From assembly GCA_964514285.1 (NCBI GenBank), contig CAZEQC010000005.1, positions 34,681 to 98,680 on the forward strand: 64,000 bases of DNA. Reading direction: 5' to 3'. Source of the stretch: SKLM01 sp964514285 (GTDB lineage: Bacteria; Chloroflexota; Anaerolineae; B4-G1). A program made the position numbers and the translations under genes. The notes below the pieces were generated by a model. That model saw only the letters and a program-made list of their open reading frames with translations. It searched no databases and was not told the DNA's origin. Shown piece after piece: positions 52,224 through 62,100 of this stretch. Every line of letters starts with the position of its first letter. Within the stretch, counting starts at the first letter, position 1.

Positions 52224-52278
52224 CTCTAGCCGGCCTCCAAGTGCTCTAGCCGAATCCCACTAACTGAAGCTCTAGCCG
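52224..52278. repeat. Three direct copies of CTCTAGCCG between the elp3-like and Trm9-like genes
   Basis: CTCTAGCCG occurs at 52224-52232, 52244-52252 and 52270-52278, the last two followed by AATCCC or GATCCC. Spacing is 20 and 26 bp. They sit in the shared upstream region of the two divergent genes. Confidence 0.6.
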
Positions 52279-52326
52279 GATCCCCCAGCGCCGGCGACCG
52301 ATTACGCTCCGTGTGAGCTATTTCGG

Positions 52327-52355
52327 TTGCTATCTCCGCTCCGCTCAGCTATAAT
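52327..52355 (+). promoter_or_regulatory. Promoter of the Trm9-like methyltransferase (leaderless)
   Basis: TTGCTA (52327-52332), 17-bp spacer, TATAAT (52350-52355). The start codon ATG 52363 is 8 nt after the -10, so the transcript probably begins at or next to the codon. Confidence 0.75.
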
Positions 52356-52362
52356 GCCTTGC

Positions 52363-53118
52363 ATGAATGATCAGATGATCGACCGGTTGCTCGCTCTGAA
52401 CCGCGATTTCTATGTCACCTTCGCCGAGCACTTCGCCGCCAGCCGTTCCGTCTCCGATCCGGCTCTCACATCTATTTTACCGTATCTACCCTCTCGGGCA
52501 AGGATACTGGACGTGGGCTGCGGCAACGGCCGCCTGGCGCTGCTCCTCGACCGGGATCGACCGGGCTCAAGCTACGTCGGGGTCGATGCCGTTCCGGAGC
52601 TGATCGAGGAGGCCCGCGCTCAGACTGGAGACCTCTCCCGCACCGAGGCTGTGTTTCGGGTTCTGGACGTCACCGAGCGGGGATGGATGGAGAGGGTTCC
52701 CACGGCGCTCCCCTCGGCTCCGCCGGGAACGGGTTTCGGCTGCGCGGTCGTCCTCGCCGTCCTGCATCACATCCCCGATGTCGACCTCCGGGCACGGATT
52801 CTACGGGATGTGGCGCGGCTGCTGAAGCCCGAGGGCTACGTCATTCTCTCTACCTGGCGCTTCCTGGCGAACGAGCGCATGCGGCGCAAGATCGTCGACT
52901 GGGATGTGGTGGGCATCGATGAGAGCGATCTGGATCCCGGCGACTACCTGCTGGATTGGAAGCGCGGCGGGCGCGGCCTGCGATACTGCCACATGATCGA
53001 TGAGGAGGAGGTGGAGGCGCTGGCCGCCGCCAGCGGCCTCCTTGTGCGGGAGACCTTCCGAGCTGGCGGCCGCGAGGGGGACCTGAGCCTCTTCGCTATC
53101 CTCGATCGCCGGCGCTGA
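52363..53118 (+). CDS. Trm9/ALKBH8-like class I SAM methyltransferase
   Basis: A 251-aa protein. Motif I is ARILDVGCGNGRLALL (47-62), and VLAVLHHIPDVDLRARIL and VARLLKPEGYVILSTWRF follow. The C-terminal part, GDYLLDWKRGGRGLRYCHMI, DEEEVEALAAASG and then GREGDLSLFAIL, parallels Trm9/ALKBH8, where LVPWxxxxxxRYYHxFxxGELE and a WCVIL-like end occur. Trm9 methylates cm5U34 to mcm5U34 in tRNA. The divergent elp3-like gene supports this. ATG 52363 is chosen from the leaderless promoter. Its end overlaps the convergent regulator gene by 23 nt. Confidence 0.68.
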   Translation: MNDQMIDRLLALNRDFYVTFAEHFAASRSVSDPALTSILPYLPSRARILDVGCGNGRLALLLDRDRPGSSYVGVDAVPELIEEARAQTGDLSRTEAVFRVLDVTERGWMERVPTALPSAPPGTGFGCAVVLAVLHHIPDVDLRARILRDVARLLKPEGYVILSTWRFLANERMRRKIVDWDVVGIDESDLDPGDYLLDWKRGGRGLRYCHMIDEEEVEALAAASGLLVRETFRAGGREGDLSLFAILDRRR

Positions 53119-56100
53119 CGCCCTTCTTCGCTTCCTGGAGCTCGCCGTAGGCTTTGACAATCTTCCGGTGCGCAGTCACGCTCTCCAGGAACGAGCGTCG
53201 CAGATCCCCGTCCTCAATGCGTGCGGCGCGCTCCTCCAGCTTATCATGGGCTTCTAAAAGGATGTTGTCAGCGCGAGAATCCCCGCACGCATGCAGGACG
53301 TGGTAGCAGGTCAGGTAGATGCGCAGAGGTTCGTCCGTGTCGTTCAACCCGCTGGACGCCAGTTTGGACAGGATCTCTTCCGCTTGACGCTTGGCCCGAT
53401 CCAGCTCCCCCTGCGCCACGAGGGCACGGGCCAGCCCGGCGCGTGACTCCAGCAGCCGGCCCCGTTCACCCAGCTCCTGCCGGAGGGATATCGCCTCCTG
53501 GTACGTGTTTTCAGCCGCTCTAAGATGTCCCAGTCCAAGCAGGGCGTGTCCTAGCCGCGTCAGAGCGTACCCCTGGACCCGGCGGGCGCCGATGGCCCGG
53601 GCCGTGGCTACGGCTCGTTCACCGAATTGTCTGGCCGTCCTTTCATCACCCTTATGGTGGAAGAGCAGTCCCAAACAGGACAGAGCCATAGTCTCACCCT
53701 GGCGATCACCGATCTCCCGGGAGATGCGGTGGCAGAGCTCGTAGAGTGCTTCCGCTTCCCTGTACGCTCCCTGCTGGTCAGAGATGTATGCGAGGTTGAT
53801 GAGGGCCAGGGACTCACTCCGCCGATCGCCTATCTCACGAGAGAGGTGAAGCGCTCGCTCATAGTTCGCTCTGGCGGCATCGTAGATGCCTTGCTGATGG
53901 GCCGCCAGTCCAAGGTTTGCCAGCAGCGCGCTCTCGCTCCGCCGGTCGCCCAGCTCTTGGCTGATGACCAGAGCCCGCCCGTAATAGTCGGCAGCGTTGG
54001 CGTAGTCCCCGCTTCCGTGACGTGCGTTTCCCAGGCTGCGCAAGCAGTTCACCTCTATCTGGCGCGCCTGGATGACCTTACTCAAGGCGAGGGCGCGTCT
54101 GAGTTGTGTTTCAGCTGCGGCGTAGCTCCCCTTTCGCACGAGCGCTCGCCCCCACTGCAGATAGGCATAGGTTGTCGCTTCCGCAGCGTTCACATTCACG
54201 TCTTCTCGCAGCTTGATGACGTCCCTCGCTGCCTCGATCGCTTGGTCGTAGAGCCCCTGTCTGTTCAGGAAGCGGGCTTTTTCGGCAAGCAGTCTAATGA
54301 GAGCAGCTCCGACGGTGTCTTCTGACGCGCTTGTCTCAGCCGTCTCTGGACTGTTGGTGGACTGTAGGTAGTCGATGGCCATGCCGATCAGCGTCTGCCC
54401 CTCCTGATAAGGTCCGGCCAGCAGATAGAATTGCGATAAGCTGGGCAGCGTCTGGCTGATCAAACTCGCTTTCCCATGTCTCGCTGCCCATCGCCATGCC
54501 GCGCGTACATTGGCGATATCTGCCTCGATCGCTCCCCTGTTGCCCACCATATCCTCTCCACCTGACCTGTCCCCCAGGCGCCGAAGGAGGGCTAGGTAGT
54601 GTGACGCATGTCTCTGCTCGAACATAGCCTGCCACGACGAAGTCGATCTTAGTTTGTTGGACGCATAGTGTCTTAGGAGATTGTGCATCGTGTATCGACC
54701 CGAGGTGGCGAAGCACAGCAATGACCTGTCCACGAGGGATTCGAGGATGGCAGGGGATGCGTCGGTCACCGCGCTGGCTGCGTTCCCATCGAATCCGCAG
54801 CGGAAGACAGAGAGCCTCATAAACGCATTCTGTTCATCGGACGCAAGCAGACGCCACGAATGCTCGAAAGCCGCTTGAATGCTGCGGTGTCTCGGTGGAA
54901 CATCCTGCAGGGAGTTGGTCAGGAATCCAAGGTCCTGATCGATTTCTCGCGCGATGCTCTCGCAGGTGTGGGTCTTGGACCACGCGGCGGCTAGCTCGAT
55001 GGCCAGGGGCATGCCCTCGACCAGCTGACAGATGCGCACGACGGCTTGCCTTTCACAGGAGGAGGGCGAAAAGCGCGGGTTGACGCGGCGAGCTGTCTCT
55101 TGGAACAGAGTCACCGCGCTGTAGGCTTCTGGGTTGCCTGCGTCGACCTCCTCTCCAACCGGATACGTCAAGCCTTCAAGCTCGTGGCGCCATTCCCAGC
55201 GCAGATTCAGAGCCGCCCGGGATGTGACCAGCAGTTTGACGTCTGGGGCTTCCCTGAGGATCTGGGTCAGGAGGTCCGAAGCGGCCAGGAGATGCTCGAA
55301 GCTGTCCAGGATCAACAACATCTCCTTGTGCCGAAGCTGGTTCAGCAAGTCGGTTCGGGCGTCCGTATGGCCCGAGAAGGCCATCTGAAGCGTGCTCGCC
55401 ATCGCCGAGACGAGGAAGTCGGGTGAGCTCACCGACGCCAGCGGCACGAACCAGACGCCTTCGAGGAACGCGTCTGTCCTGGATGAGGCGGCCTTGAGGG
55501 CCAGTCGGGTCTTGCCGATCCCCCCCGGACCCAGGAGGGTCAACAATCGACAGTCGGGGCGGTCGAGCAGCCGGAGCACGTCCGCGACCTCCTGCCCGCG
55601 GCCAACGAAGGGCGTCGGTTGCGGAGGCAGGTTGTGGCGCGGCGTCTCCCGAGCTGCCCGGATGCGCTCATAAAGGGTTCGTGTCCTCTCCGAGGGTTCA
55701 ACGCCCAGTTCCTCGTCCAGAATCTGGCGGCAGGTCTCGTATTGGGCCAGCGCGGCGGTCCACTGGCCACATCGGGTCAGCAGCCGCATCGTCTCACGGT
55801 GGCTCCTCTCCCGCCACGGCTCCAGCGCCAACAGCTGTCGGGCAAAGCGCAAGCCTTTCTCATTCTCGGCCCCCTGTCCACACAGACGGATGAGGGTATG
55901 CAGCACCTCGGCCAGTCGTTGCCTCCACCATTCCCGTTCCCTGGCCAGCCAGATCTCGAACTCCGCGCAGCCTTCCAGCTCTATACCCTCCAGGAAGGGA
56001 CCTCGATAGAGACCCGCGGCAGTCTTCAGCGCAGTCGTTCCCCCTTCTCTCTCTAGGGTGGAAAAAGCGTCGATGTCCACCCAACACGAGGGCGACCGCC

Positions 56101-56371
56101 GCAACTCAATCGTGTGCCGGTTTGTTCTGAGGCAATCAGGGACCAGACTGGAGACTTGGTGGAGCACCCAACTCAGGTTGGCACGCCCACGGTCTTCCGG
56201 CAGATCCTCCCAGAAGAGGCCCGCCAGATGAGACCGAGGCAGGGGGCGTTTCTGCGCTGCCAGATAGCCGAGCAGCGCCAAGGCCTTTCGAGACCGGAAG
56301 CCCAGGATGGGGTCTCCGTCTTGTTCCACCTGTGGCGGTCCCAGGAAACGGAATCTGGTCGTGGCTTTCAT
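53096..56371 (-). CDS. SARP-type regulator: winged helix, BTAD, NB-ARC ATPase, TPR
   Basis: A 1091-aa protein. An OmpR-like winged helix (5-95) and BTAD (about 100-245, ending QYETCRQILDEELGVEPS) open it, so DNA binding is N-terminal, the reverse of the order at 4827. The NB-ARC ATPase has the P-loop GPGGIGKT (281-288), MLLILDSFEHLL and LLVTSRAALNL, then VEGMPLAIELAAAW. A TPR array fills ~650-1060 (GDYANAADYYGRALVISQELGDRRSE and repeats). This is the AfsR-like plan. ATG 56371 follows GGAGAAGAG; the longer frame has no support. A repeated GCCAAAG lies just upstream. Confidence 0.88.
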   Translation of the reverse strand: MKATTRFRFLGPPQVEQDGDPILGFRSRKALALLGYLAAQKRPLPRSHLAGLFWEDLPEDRGRANLSWVLHQVSSLVPDCLRTNRHTIELRRSPSCWVDIDAFSTLEREGGTTALKTAAGLYRGPFLEGIELEGCAEFEIWLAREREWWRQRLAEVLHTLIRLCGQGAENEKGLRFARQLLALEPWRERSHRETMRLLTRCGQWTAALAQYETCRQILDEELGVEPSERTRTLYERIRAARETPRHNLPPQPTPFVGRGQEVADVLRLLDRPDCRLLTLLGPGGIGKTRLALKAASSRTDAFLEGVWFVPLASVSSPDFLVSAMASTLQMAFSGHTDARTDLLNQLRHKEMLLILDSFEHLLAASDLLTQILREAPDVKLLVTSRAALNLRWEWRHELEGLTYPVGEEVDAGNPEAYSAVTLFQETARRVNPRFSPSSCERQAVVRICQLVEGMPLAIELAAAWSKTHTCESIAREIDQDLGFLTNSLQDVPPRHRSIQAAFEHSWRLLASDEQNAFMRLSVFRCGFDGNAASAVTDASPAILESLVDRSLLCFATSGRYTMHNLLRHYASNKLRSTSSWQAMFEQRHASHYLALLRRLGDRSGGEDMVGNRGAIEADIANVRAAWRWAARHGKASLISQTLPSLSQFYLLAGPYQEGQTLIGMAIDYLQSTNSPETAETSASEDTVGAALIRLLAEKARFLNRQGLYDQAIEAARDVIKLREDVNVNAAEATTYAYLQWGRALVRKGSYAAAETQLRRALALSKVIQARQIEVNCLRSLGNARHGSGDYANAADYYGRALVISQELGDRRSESALLANLGLAAHQQGIYDAARANYERALHLSREIGDRRSESLALINLAYISDQQGAYREAEALYELCHRISREIGDRQGETMALSCLGLLFHHKGDERTARQFGERAVATARAIGARRVQGYALTRLGHALLGLGHLRAAENTYQEAISLRQELGERGRLLESRAGLARALVAQGELDRAKRQAEEILSKLASSGLNDTDEPLRIYLTCYHVLHACGDSRADNILLEAHDKLEERAARIEDGDLRRSFLESVTAHRKIVKAYGELQEAKKGVSAGDRG

Positions 56372-56386
56372 CTCTTCTCCGAGACT

Positions 56387-56404
56387 GCCAAAGAGTTGCC
56401 AAAG
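56387..56404. promoter_or_regulatory. Direct repeat of GCCAAAG, 11-bp period (SARP-type operator candidate)
   Basis: GCCAAAG at 56387-56393 and again at 56398-56404, a 7-mer with 4-bp gap. This is the classical spacing of SARP operators. A possible plus-strand -10 TAGGAT (56415-56420) lies 10 bp after the second copy. On the minus strand the repeats sit just upstream of the regulator's own ribosome-binding site. Confidence 0.5.
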
Positions 56405-56629
56405 GGCAGCAGTGTAGGATATGACTATCTGGATATCCTGCGCCTCGCTCTGGGGGCGCTGGCGACGGAACAGTGAAAACGGGTGCGAGGAGAACGATAT
56501 GCGGAGCACTATAGCAGAAACCGCACTTTCTGACAAGTCTGGGGTATGCCAGACCATCACCACTCGTCCTCTGGCATTTGGGCAGCCGAAGATGCTCTCG
56601 AGGTTTGCCCGCCCTGAGGCGGAGATCTG

Positions 56630-56851
56630 ATGCGCCAGAAGACACCGCGCCGGTACTATGCCTACGTGCTCCGTTGTTGGCTGGAAGAGAGTCGGACACA
56701 AGGCACGCAGACGTCCTGGCGCTTCTCGCTGGAGCGAGTTCTGCATCAGCGAACCCGGCGAGGGTTCGGGAGTCTGGAGGCGATGGTCTCGTTCCTCCAG
56801 GCTGAACTCGACGCCGTCGAAACGGATGGGTCTTGTGAGTCTGAGCCCTGA
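56630..56851 (+). CDS. Small conserved protein divergent from the SARP regulator
   Basis: A 73-aa basic protein. RRYYAYVLRCWLEESR, WRFSLERVLHQRTRRGF and SLEAMVSFLQAELD follow a pattern (YVLRCW, WRFSLE, R.GF.SLE.L..FL..EL) that I have seen in small Chloroflexota proteins beside SARP-type regulators; this is recollection, not a search. GGAG lies about 7 nt upstream of ATG 56630. No signal peptide. Function unknown. Confidence 0.65.
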   Translation: MRQKTPRRYYAYVLRCWLEESRTQGTQTSWRFSLERVLHQRTRRGFGSLEAMVSFLQAELDAVETDGSCESEP

Positions 56852-57016
56852 GGTTGAGCGGATGCCGTCCCGCATGGAGGCGCACGGCAGCGTGCGATCG
56901 CCCCGCCCACGTTCAAGATGTCCTGACGCCGCAGATGTCGGCCGCGCTTTGCGCTAACTGAGTGTCATCGGCCGGTATCAGCAGAAGATCCCCCGACCTA
57001 GATCAAGGAGGAAGCG

Positions 57017-59080
57017 ATGAACCGTCGGTTCTGGTTGAACATGATCTTGGCTCTGGTACTACTGTTCCCCCTGGTAGCCAACACGGCACTGGCTCAGGGA
57101 CCAGAGCCCCTTGAAGAGGAGCCTGGCAGCCTGGCTGAAGAGGATGGTGGCCCTCCTCCTCCAGTCGGCCAAGCAGCAGCCGTCCAGATTTCTTGGGCCT
57201 TCTCCGGCGGCCCGGAGTACGACAGCGGTTGGGTCCCCTTGGAAAGGGACCAAGCTCGCACGCTGATGCACAATCTAGGCGGTGACACTGACAACTACGT
57301 GGTCGACATGACCTACAGGAGTAGCGGCAGCGGCATCAACCAACGCTACTACGGCGGGGCTGATTTCGGCGCCGAAGCCTTCGGTGGCGGGAGCGAGAAT
57401 CAGCGTGTCGGCGCCTATTGGCGCAGCCTGACGACGTCATCCGTCGCGGTCTACCGCCGCCCGGAGGATGCGTATGCCGAGGAGGTGCGGGTTCGTATCT
57501 GGGTCGATCCTTACCCCAGCTGGGATAGCGGCTGGGTCAGCCTTGGCGCTGGGGCAGCGGCCACGACCTTGAACCACGGGCTCGGCGGCAGCGTGGATGA
57601 CTACGTGGTCGATATGCAGTATCGCAGCAGCGGCAGTGGCGTCAATCATCGCTACTACGCCGGCGCCGACTTCGGCGGCAAGGCCTTCGATGGCGGGAGA
57701 GAGGATGATCGCGTCGGCCTATACTGGCGCAGCCTCACCAACGCCAGTATTACCCTCTTCCGCCGCGATGAGGACGACTACGCAGATCAGGTCCGCGTTC
57801 GCATCTGGATCAGGCCCACGCCCACATTCGACAGCGGCTGGAACCCGGTCGGTCAGGAAGAGGTCCGAGTCCTGGCGCACAATATCGGCGGCGACATAGA
57901 CGACTACGTCGTCGATATGCAGTTCCGAAGCCCGGGCGCTGGCGTTAATCGGCGCTACTACGGTGGGGCCGACTTTGGCGCTCATCCACCCAGTGGCATG
58001 AACACAGATGACCGGGTGGGGGCCTATTGGCGCAGCCTCTCCACGTCCAGGATCACGGTCTACCGCAGGCCGGAGGATATCTACGCGCCCGAGGTGCGCG
58101 TCCGCATCTGGTGCTTCTGGAAGCCACCGGCCCCCGACTACGACAGCGGTTGGGTCTCTGGCGAGGCGGATCAAGCCCAAACCCTGACTCACGGCCTGGG
58201 TGGCGATACCGACGATTACTTCGTCGACATGACCTACAAGAGCGACGGCAGCGGCATCAACCGGCGCTACCACGGCGGAGCCGACTTCGGCGCCATGGCG
58301 TTCGGGGGAGGGCACGAAGATGAGCGTGTCGGGGCTTACTGGCGCAGCTTGACGACTTCCTCCATCGCGGTCTACCGGCGCCCGGAGGACATCTATGCCG
58401 AGGAGGTGCGCATCCGCATTTGGCGCACGCCGCGGCCTGACTACGACAGCGGCTGGGTGAGCCTGGGACAAGGGACGACAGCCACCTTGACTCACGACCT
58501 GGGAGGCGATTTTCTGGATTACCTGGTAGATCTGCAGTATCGAAGCTCGGCCAGCAACGTCAACCAACGCTACTATGGCGGCGCTGATTTCGGCGCCACG
58601 GCCTTTGGGGGAGGGCGCGAAGATGAGCGTACGGGGGCGTACTGGCGTGGCTTGGGGATGTCCAACATCACCGTCTATCGGCGTCCTGACGACACCTACG
58701 CCCCCGAGATCCGTGTCCGCATCTGGCGTATGGCGCGGCCTGACTACGAGAGCGGCTGGGTGGTACTGAGTCAGGGGGATACGGAGACCCTCCCCCACAA
58801 TCTGGGTGGCGATGCAGATAACTACGTGGTGAACATGGTCTACTACGACGAAACGTTCAACTACGTGAACCAGCGCCACCTGGGTGGCGCGGATTTCGGT
58901 GCTAACCCGCCGGGCGGGTACGATCCCGACGATCGGGTGGGCGCCTATTGGCGCAGCCTGACCAAGTCCAGCGTCACAGTCTATCGCAGGCCCGAGGATG
59001 GGTTCGCCGACTACCTCCGGATCCGCATCTGGCTGACGGACTATGGGGTCTTCCTCCCCCTTGCCCTCCGCGACTTCTAG
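57017..59080 (+). CDS. Secreted protein with six ~102-residue tandem repeats
   Basis: A 687-aa protein. The signal peptide ends near ANTALAQG. From about residue 65 six repeats follow; their DSGW-type anchors lie near residues 69, 170, 272, 376, 477 and 578. Each repeat contains (D/E)SGW, HNLGG, a VVDMxYRSSGSG.N.RYYGGADFG block, RVGAYWRSL and VYRRPED...EVRVRIW. They look like beta-sandwich lectin-like modules; the name is not recognised. The last residues are YGVFLPLALRDF, a tail common in Chloroflexota secreted proteins. GGAGGAAG precedes ATG 57017. Confidence 0.82.
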   Translation: MNRRFWLNMILALVLLFPLVANTALAQGPEPLEEEPGSLAEEDGGPPPPVGQAAAVQISWAFSGGPEYDSGWVPLERDQARTLMHNLGGDTDNYVVDMTYRSSGSGINQRYYGGADFGAEAFGGGSENQRVGAYWRSLTTSSVAVYRRPEDAYAEEVRVRIWVDPYPSWDSGWVSLGAGAAATTLNHGLGGSVDDYVVDMQYRSSGSGVNHRYYAGADFGGKAFDGGREDDRVGLYWRSLTNASITLFRRDEDDYADQVRVRIWIRPTPTFDSGWNPVGQEEVRVLAHNIGGDIDDYVVDMQFRSPGAGVNRRYYGGADFGAHPPSGMNTDDRVGAYWRSLSTSRITVYRRPEDIYAPEVRVRIWCFWKPPAPDYDSGWVSGEADQAQTLTHGLGGDTDDYFVDMTYKSDGSGINRRYHGGADFGAMAFGGGHEDERVGAYWRSLTTSSIAVYRRPEDIYAEEVRIRIWRTPRPDYDSGWVSLGQGTTATLTHDLGGDFLDYLVDLQYRSSASNVNQRYYGGADFGATAFGGGREDERTGAYWRGLGMSNITVYRRPDDTYAPEIRVRIWRMARPDYESGWVVLSQGDTETLPHNLGGDADNYVVNMVYYDETFNYVNQRHLGGADFGANPPGGYDPDDRVGAYWRSLTKSSVTVYRRPEDGFADYLRIRIWLTDYGVFLPLALRDF

Positions 59081-59157
59081 CTGTAGGAGGTGATCGTATC
59101 GGTTTGAGCCAGTCTCCAAGGGCTGGCACGTATGACGGCGAAATCGGGAGGAAGAAA

Positions 59158-62100
59158 ATGAACTTGAGGAAATGGTGGGGCCTGTGCGGGCTTGTGGTGC
59201 TGAGTCTGTTGCTGATAGGAGGTGGCTTTGGATCTGCGGTGGCAGGACCCCGTTCGGAACTGGTTGCTCCATCATCAGTTCGATCCCAGGCCCAGTCCGT
59301 ATCGGTTCTTATCAACGAGGTGATGCCGAAGGCGGATGTCGGTGAGTATGAATGGGTGGAGTTGACGACGGCTGCGGACACGTTCCGGGTCTATTTGCCT
59401 GTGGTCTTAAGGGCCTGCACCGGGGGCACCTTCGCCGGATCTGCCAGCTCCAGTTCCATAAGCCTTGCATCGGATGGCATGGATCTCTCCGGCTACCAGA
59501 TCACCGATGAGGACGGCAACGTCTTCACCATACCCGCGGAACTTCCTCCGGTGCCGCCAGGAGCCTTCGTCCTCATCATCTTCGAGGAGGGCGTCGACGA
59601 TTACGACTTCAGCGACAACCAGGCCGTGCTCTATACCGGTGGTGGCCTGAGCGGTATCTTTGCGGATGCCGGAGACCAGGTAGCGCTCTACTCGGGCGGC
59701 TCGCACAGCGCCGACACCATCGTCGACTTCGTGGCGTGGACCATCGAGCCGCAGGGGGATGCGGCCAATGCCGCCGCCGCTGGGATCTGGCAGCCCGACT
59801 GGTTCGATACCTTTGAAAGCGGCTTCGGCGACACGTCGGACGCTGATATCCTGGAGCCCAATGAGTCCCTGGGACGTTATCCGGGGAGCAGGGGAGCCAT
59901 GGGCCCGCAGGCCCTGGCCCTGTATCACGACGAGCAACTGACCCCCGGTCAGACGAATCCGGTACCGCTGCCCTCCTTCTACACGCCTGAGAATGGCGCC
60001 ATCGTGGAGACCGAGGGCTTCTCCGTCAGTTGGAGCCCGGTGCCGGGCGCGACCGCTTACCGGTTCCAGCTCGATGACGATCTGATGTTCGGCAGCCCTC
60101 TCTACGATACCATCATCACCGAGTCCTACTACCAACCGCCTACGCCACTGGCCGAGGGAACGTACTACTGGCGGGTCAAACCGCTGGGCGGTCACGGCGA
60201 GGAGGGGGCTTGGCTGGCACCGATTGAGATCGGCATCGTCGTGTTCAGCACGCAGGTCAGCGCTCAGGCCGAAACCGTGCTGGGCATCACGCCCGTCCGT
60301 CAGAACAAGGACTCGCGCTTGATTTGCCTCGATCGGTGTCCTGAGGGCGATCCGACGACCAACAACGCTGAGGACGCCTGGGATGCCGTGGCCCCCTGCA
60401 CCGTGCCGCCATGCGCGGACGCCTTGAAGTACGAGCACGGCACGATGTACTGTGTCGTCGCCTCGATCCGCATGATGGCTTCCTACTACGGGGGCGATCT
60501 GACGATGGATCGCATCGCCTATCACATTGCTCAGGAGTGGACGGGGAACACCCACGCCGGGACCAACGACAACAATCCCAACAACGATCTGGCCCACGAC
60601 AACGGGTGGAGCTACCACGACGAGGAGGACGAGGGCATCTCCTGGGCTCTGGGCACCAACCTCGTTGCGACGGACGGCAAACCCAGCTTCAGCGACATCA
60701 AGACGTGGATCGACGCTGGCCGACCGATCATGTTCCGTCGCCCCGGTCACCTGATGGTGATGGACGGCTATCGAGAGGAGGACGGCGACCAGTACATCCA
60801 CGTCCTCGACCCGGATCAGGCCCCAGATTGCTGGCGCTGGCAGGACTACGCCACGCAGGATATCTTCGGCTACTGGCCGGGTCCCGTGAGTGCGCCGGGC
60901 GTCCGCTCCGACGAGGCCAGCGTCTCCACCGATACGGACGGAGACGGCATTATGGATTTCGACGAGATCCATCGTTTCCCAACCAGCTACACCAATCCCG
61001 ACTCCGACGACGATTGGGTGAGGGACAAGCAGGACATGCGGGAGTACGTCTTCGATAGCCTGGGCGCCTTCTCCTATCGCAACGCCGATTGGGACAGCGA
61101 TGGGGATAGGAAGGAGGTCGATTGTGATAACGACAATGATGGCTCCCCCGACGGCTGCGAGGACGTTGACGGCGACGGCATATTCGACCTCGGTGAGACA
61201 GATAACTTCGACGCCGGCGACAGCCAGGACTGTGTACCGACCTTCGAGATCACCTATCCGACACACGGGTACACGCTGAACGCTGGTGCCTACAACAACC
61301 CCGACAAGATCCTGATTCACCTGAGGGTCGATGCACCCGACTGCGGGTCGGGCCTTTCGCTTTCGCCGGGGGATTTCGACGTCACAGTGGGCACGGAGGC
61401 CGCGCCGGATCCGATCGCGGGCTACTCGGTGGGCGAGGAGTACTGGATCCTGGTTCAGGCGCCGGGGCAGCTCACGGCCGATCACTATGACCTCGAGGTC
61501 ACGTACGACAGCACCCTCAGCGACAGCGAGGAACGAGCCATCTACTACTTGCCGCGACTGGTCACCGACGAGGTGCTGGTGGTCGACGTCTCCGGCAGTA
61601 TGTCGGGCTATGATAAGCTCACGTCGGCCCAGAACGCCGCCCGCCTCTTCGTCGATCAGTGGACCACCGATGATAGGATCGGCACCGTCGCCTTCTCCTC
61701 CACCGTCAGCGTGCCCTATCCCTTGGAGCCGATCACCACCCTGGGCACCGGTGGGGAACAGGAGGCGGCCAAGGACGAGATCGACGCCTTGACCGCTGAC
61801 GGCACGACGGCCATGGGCTCCGGCCTCCTGGAGGGACAGCACCAGCTCGACACCCGAGGGGACGCCTCTCACGAGCATACCATGGTGCTCCTGGGCGATG
61901 GGATGGAGAACGAGCCTCCTTACTGGACCGATGCCAGCGTCCACGACACCATCGTCGACGCCGGGACCATCGTGCACGTGGTGGGGTTAGGGCCGCCGAC
62001 GGCGGCGTGGTACCACCGTCTGGAGGACGTCGCCGATGAGACCGGCGGGGAGTTCTGGCCAGTCGATGAGACGGTTACCGTCAGCGCCTCAGATGCTGGG

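Noticed and set aside
57719..59275. 518-codon minus-strand frame antisense to the six-fold repeat protein
   Set aside because: It mirrors the repeats of the coding strand and has no ribosome-binding site or recognisable motif.
59407..61977. 856-codon open frame on the minus strand, antisense to the LTD/C39/VWA gene
   Set aside because: The plus strand has a signal peptide, catalytic motifs and recognisable domains. The antisense frame reads as a Val/Gly/Ile-rich product with no domain, a normal artefact of high-GC third positions.
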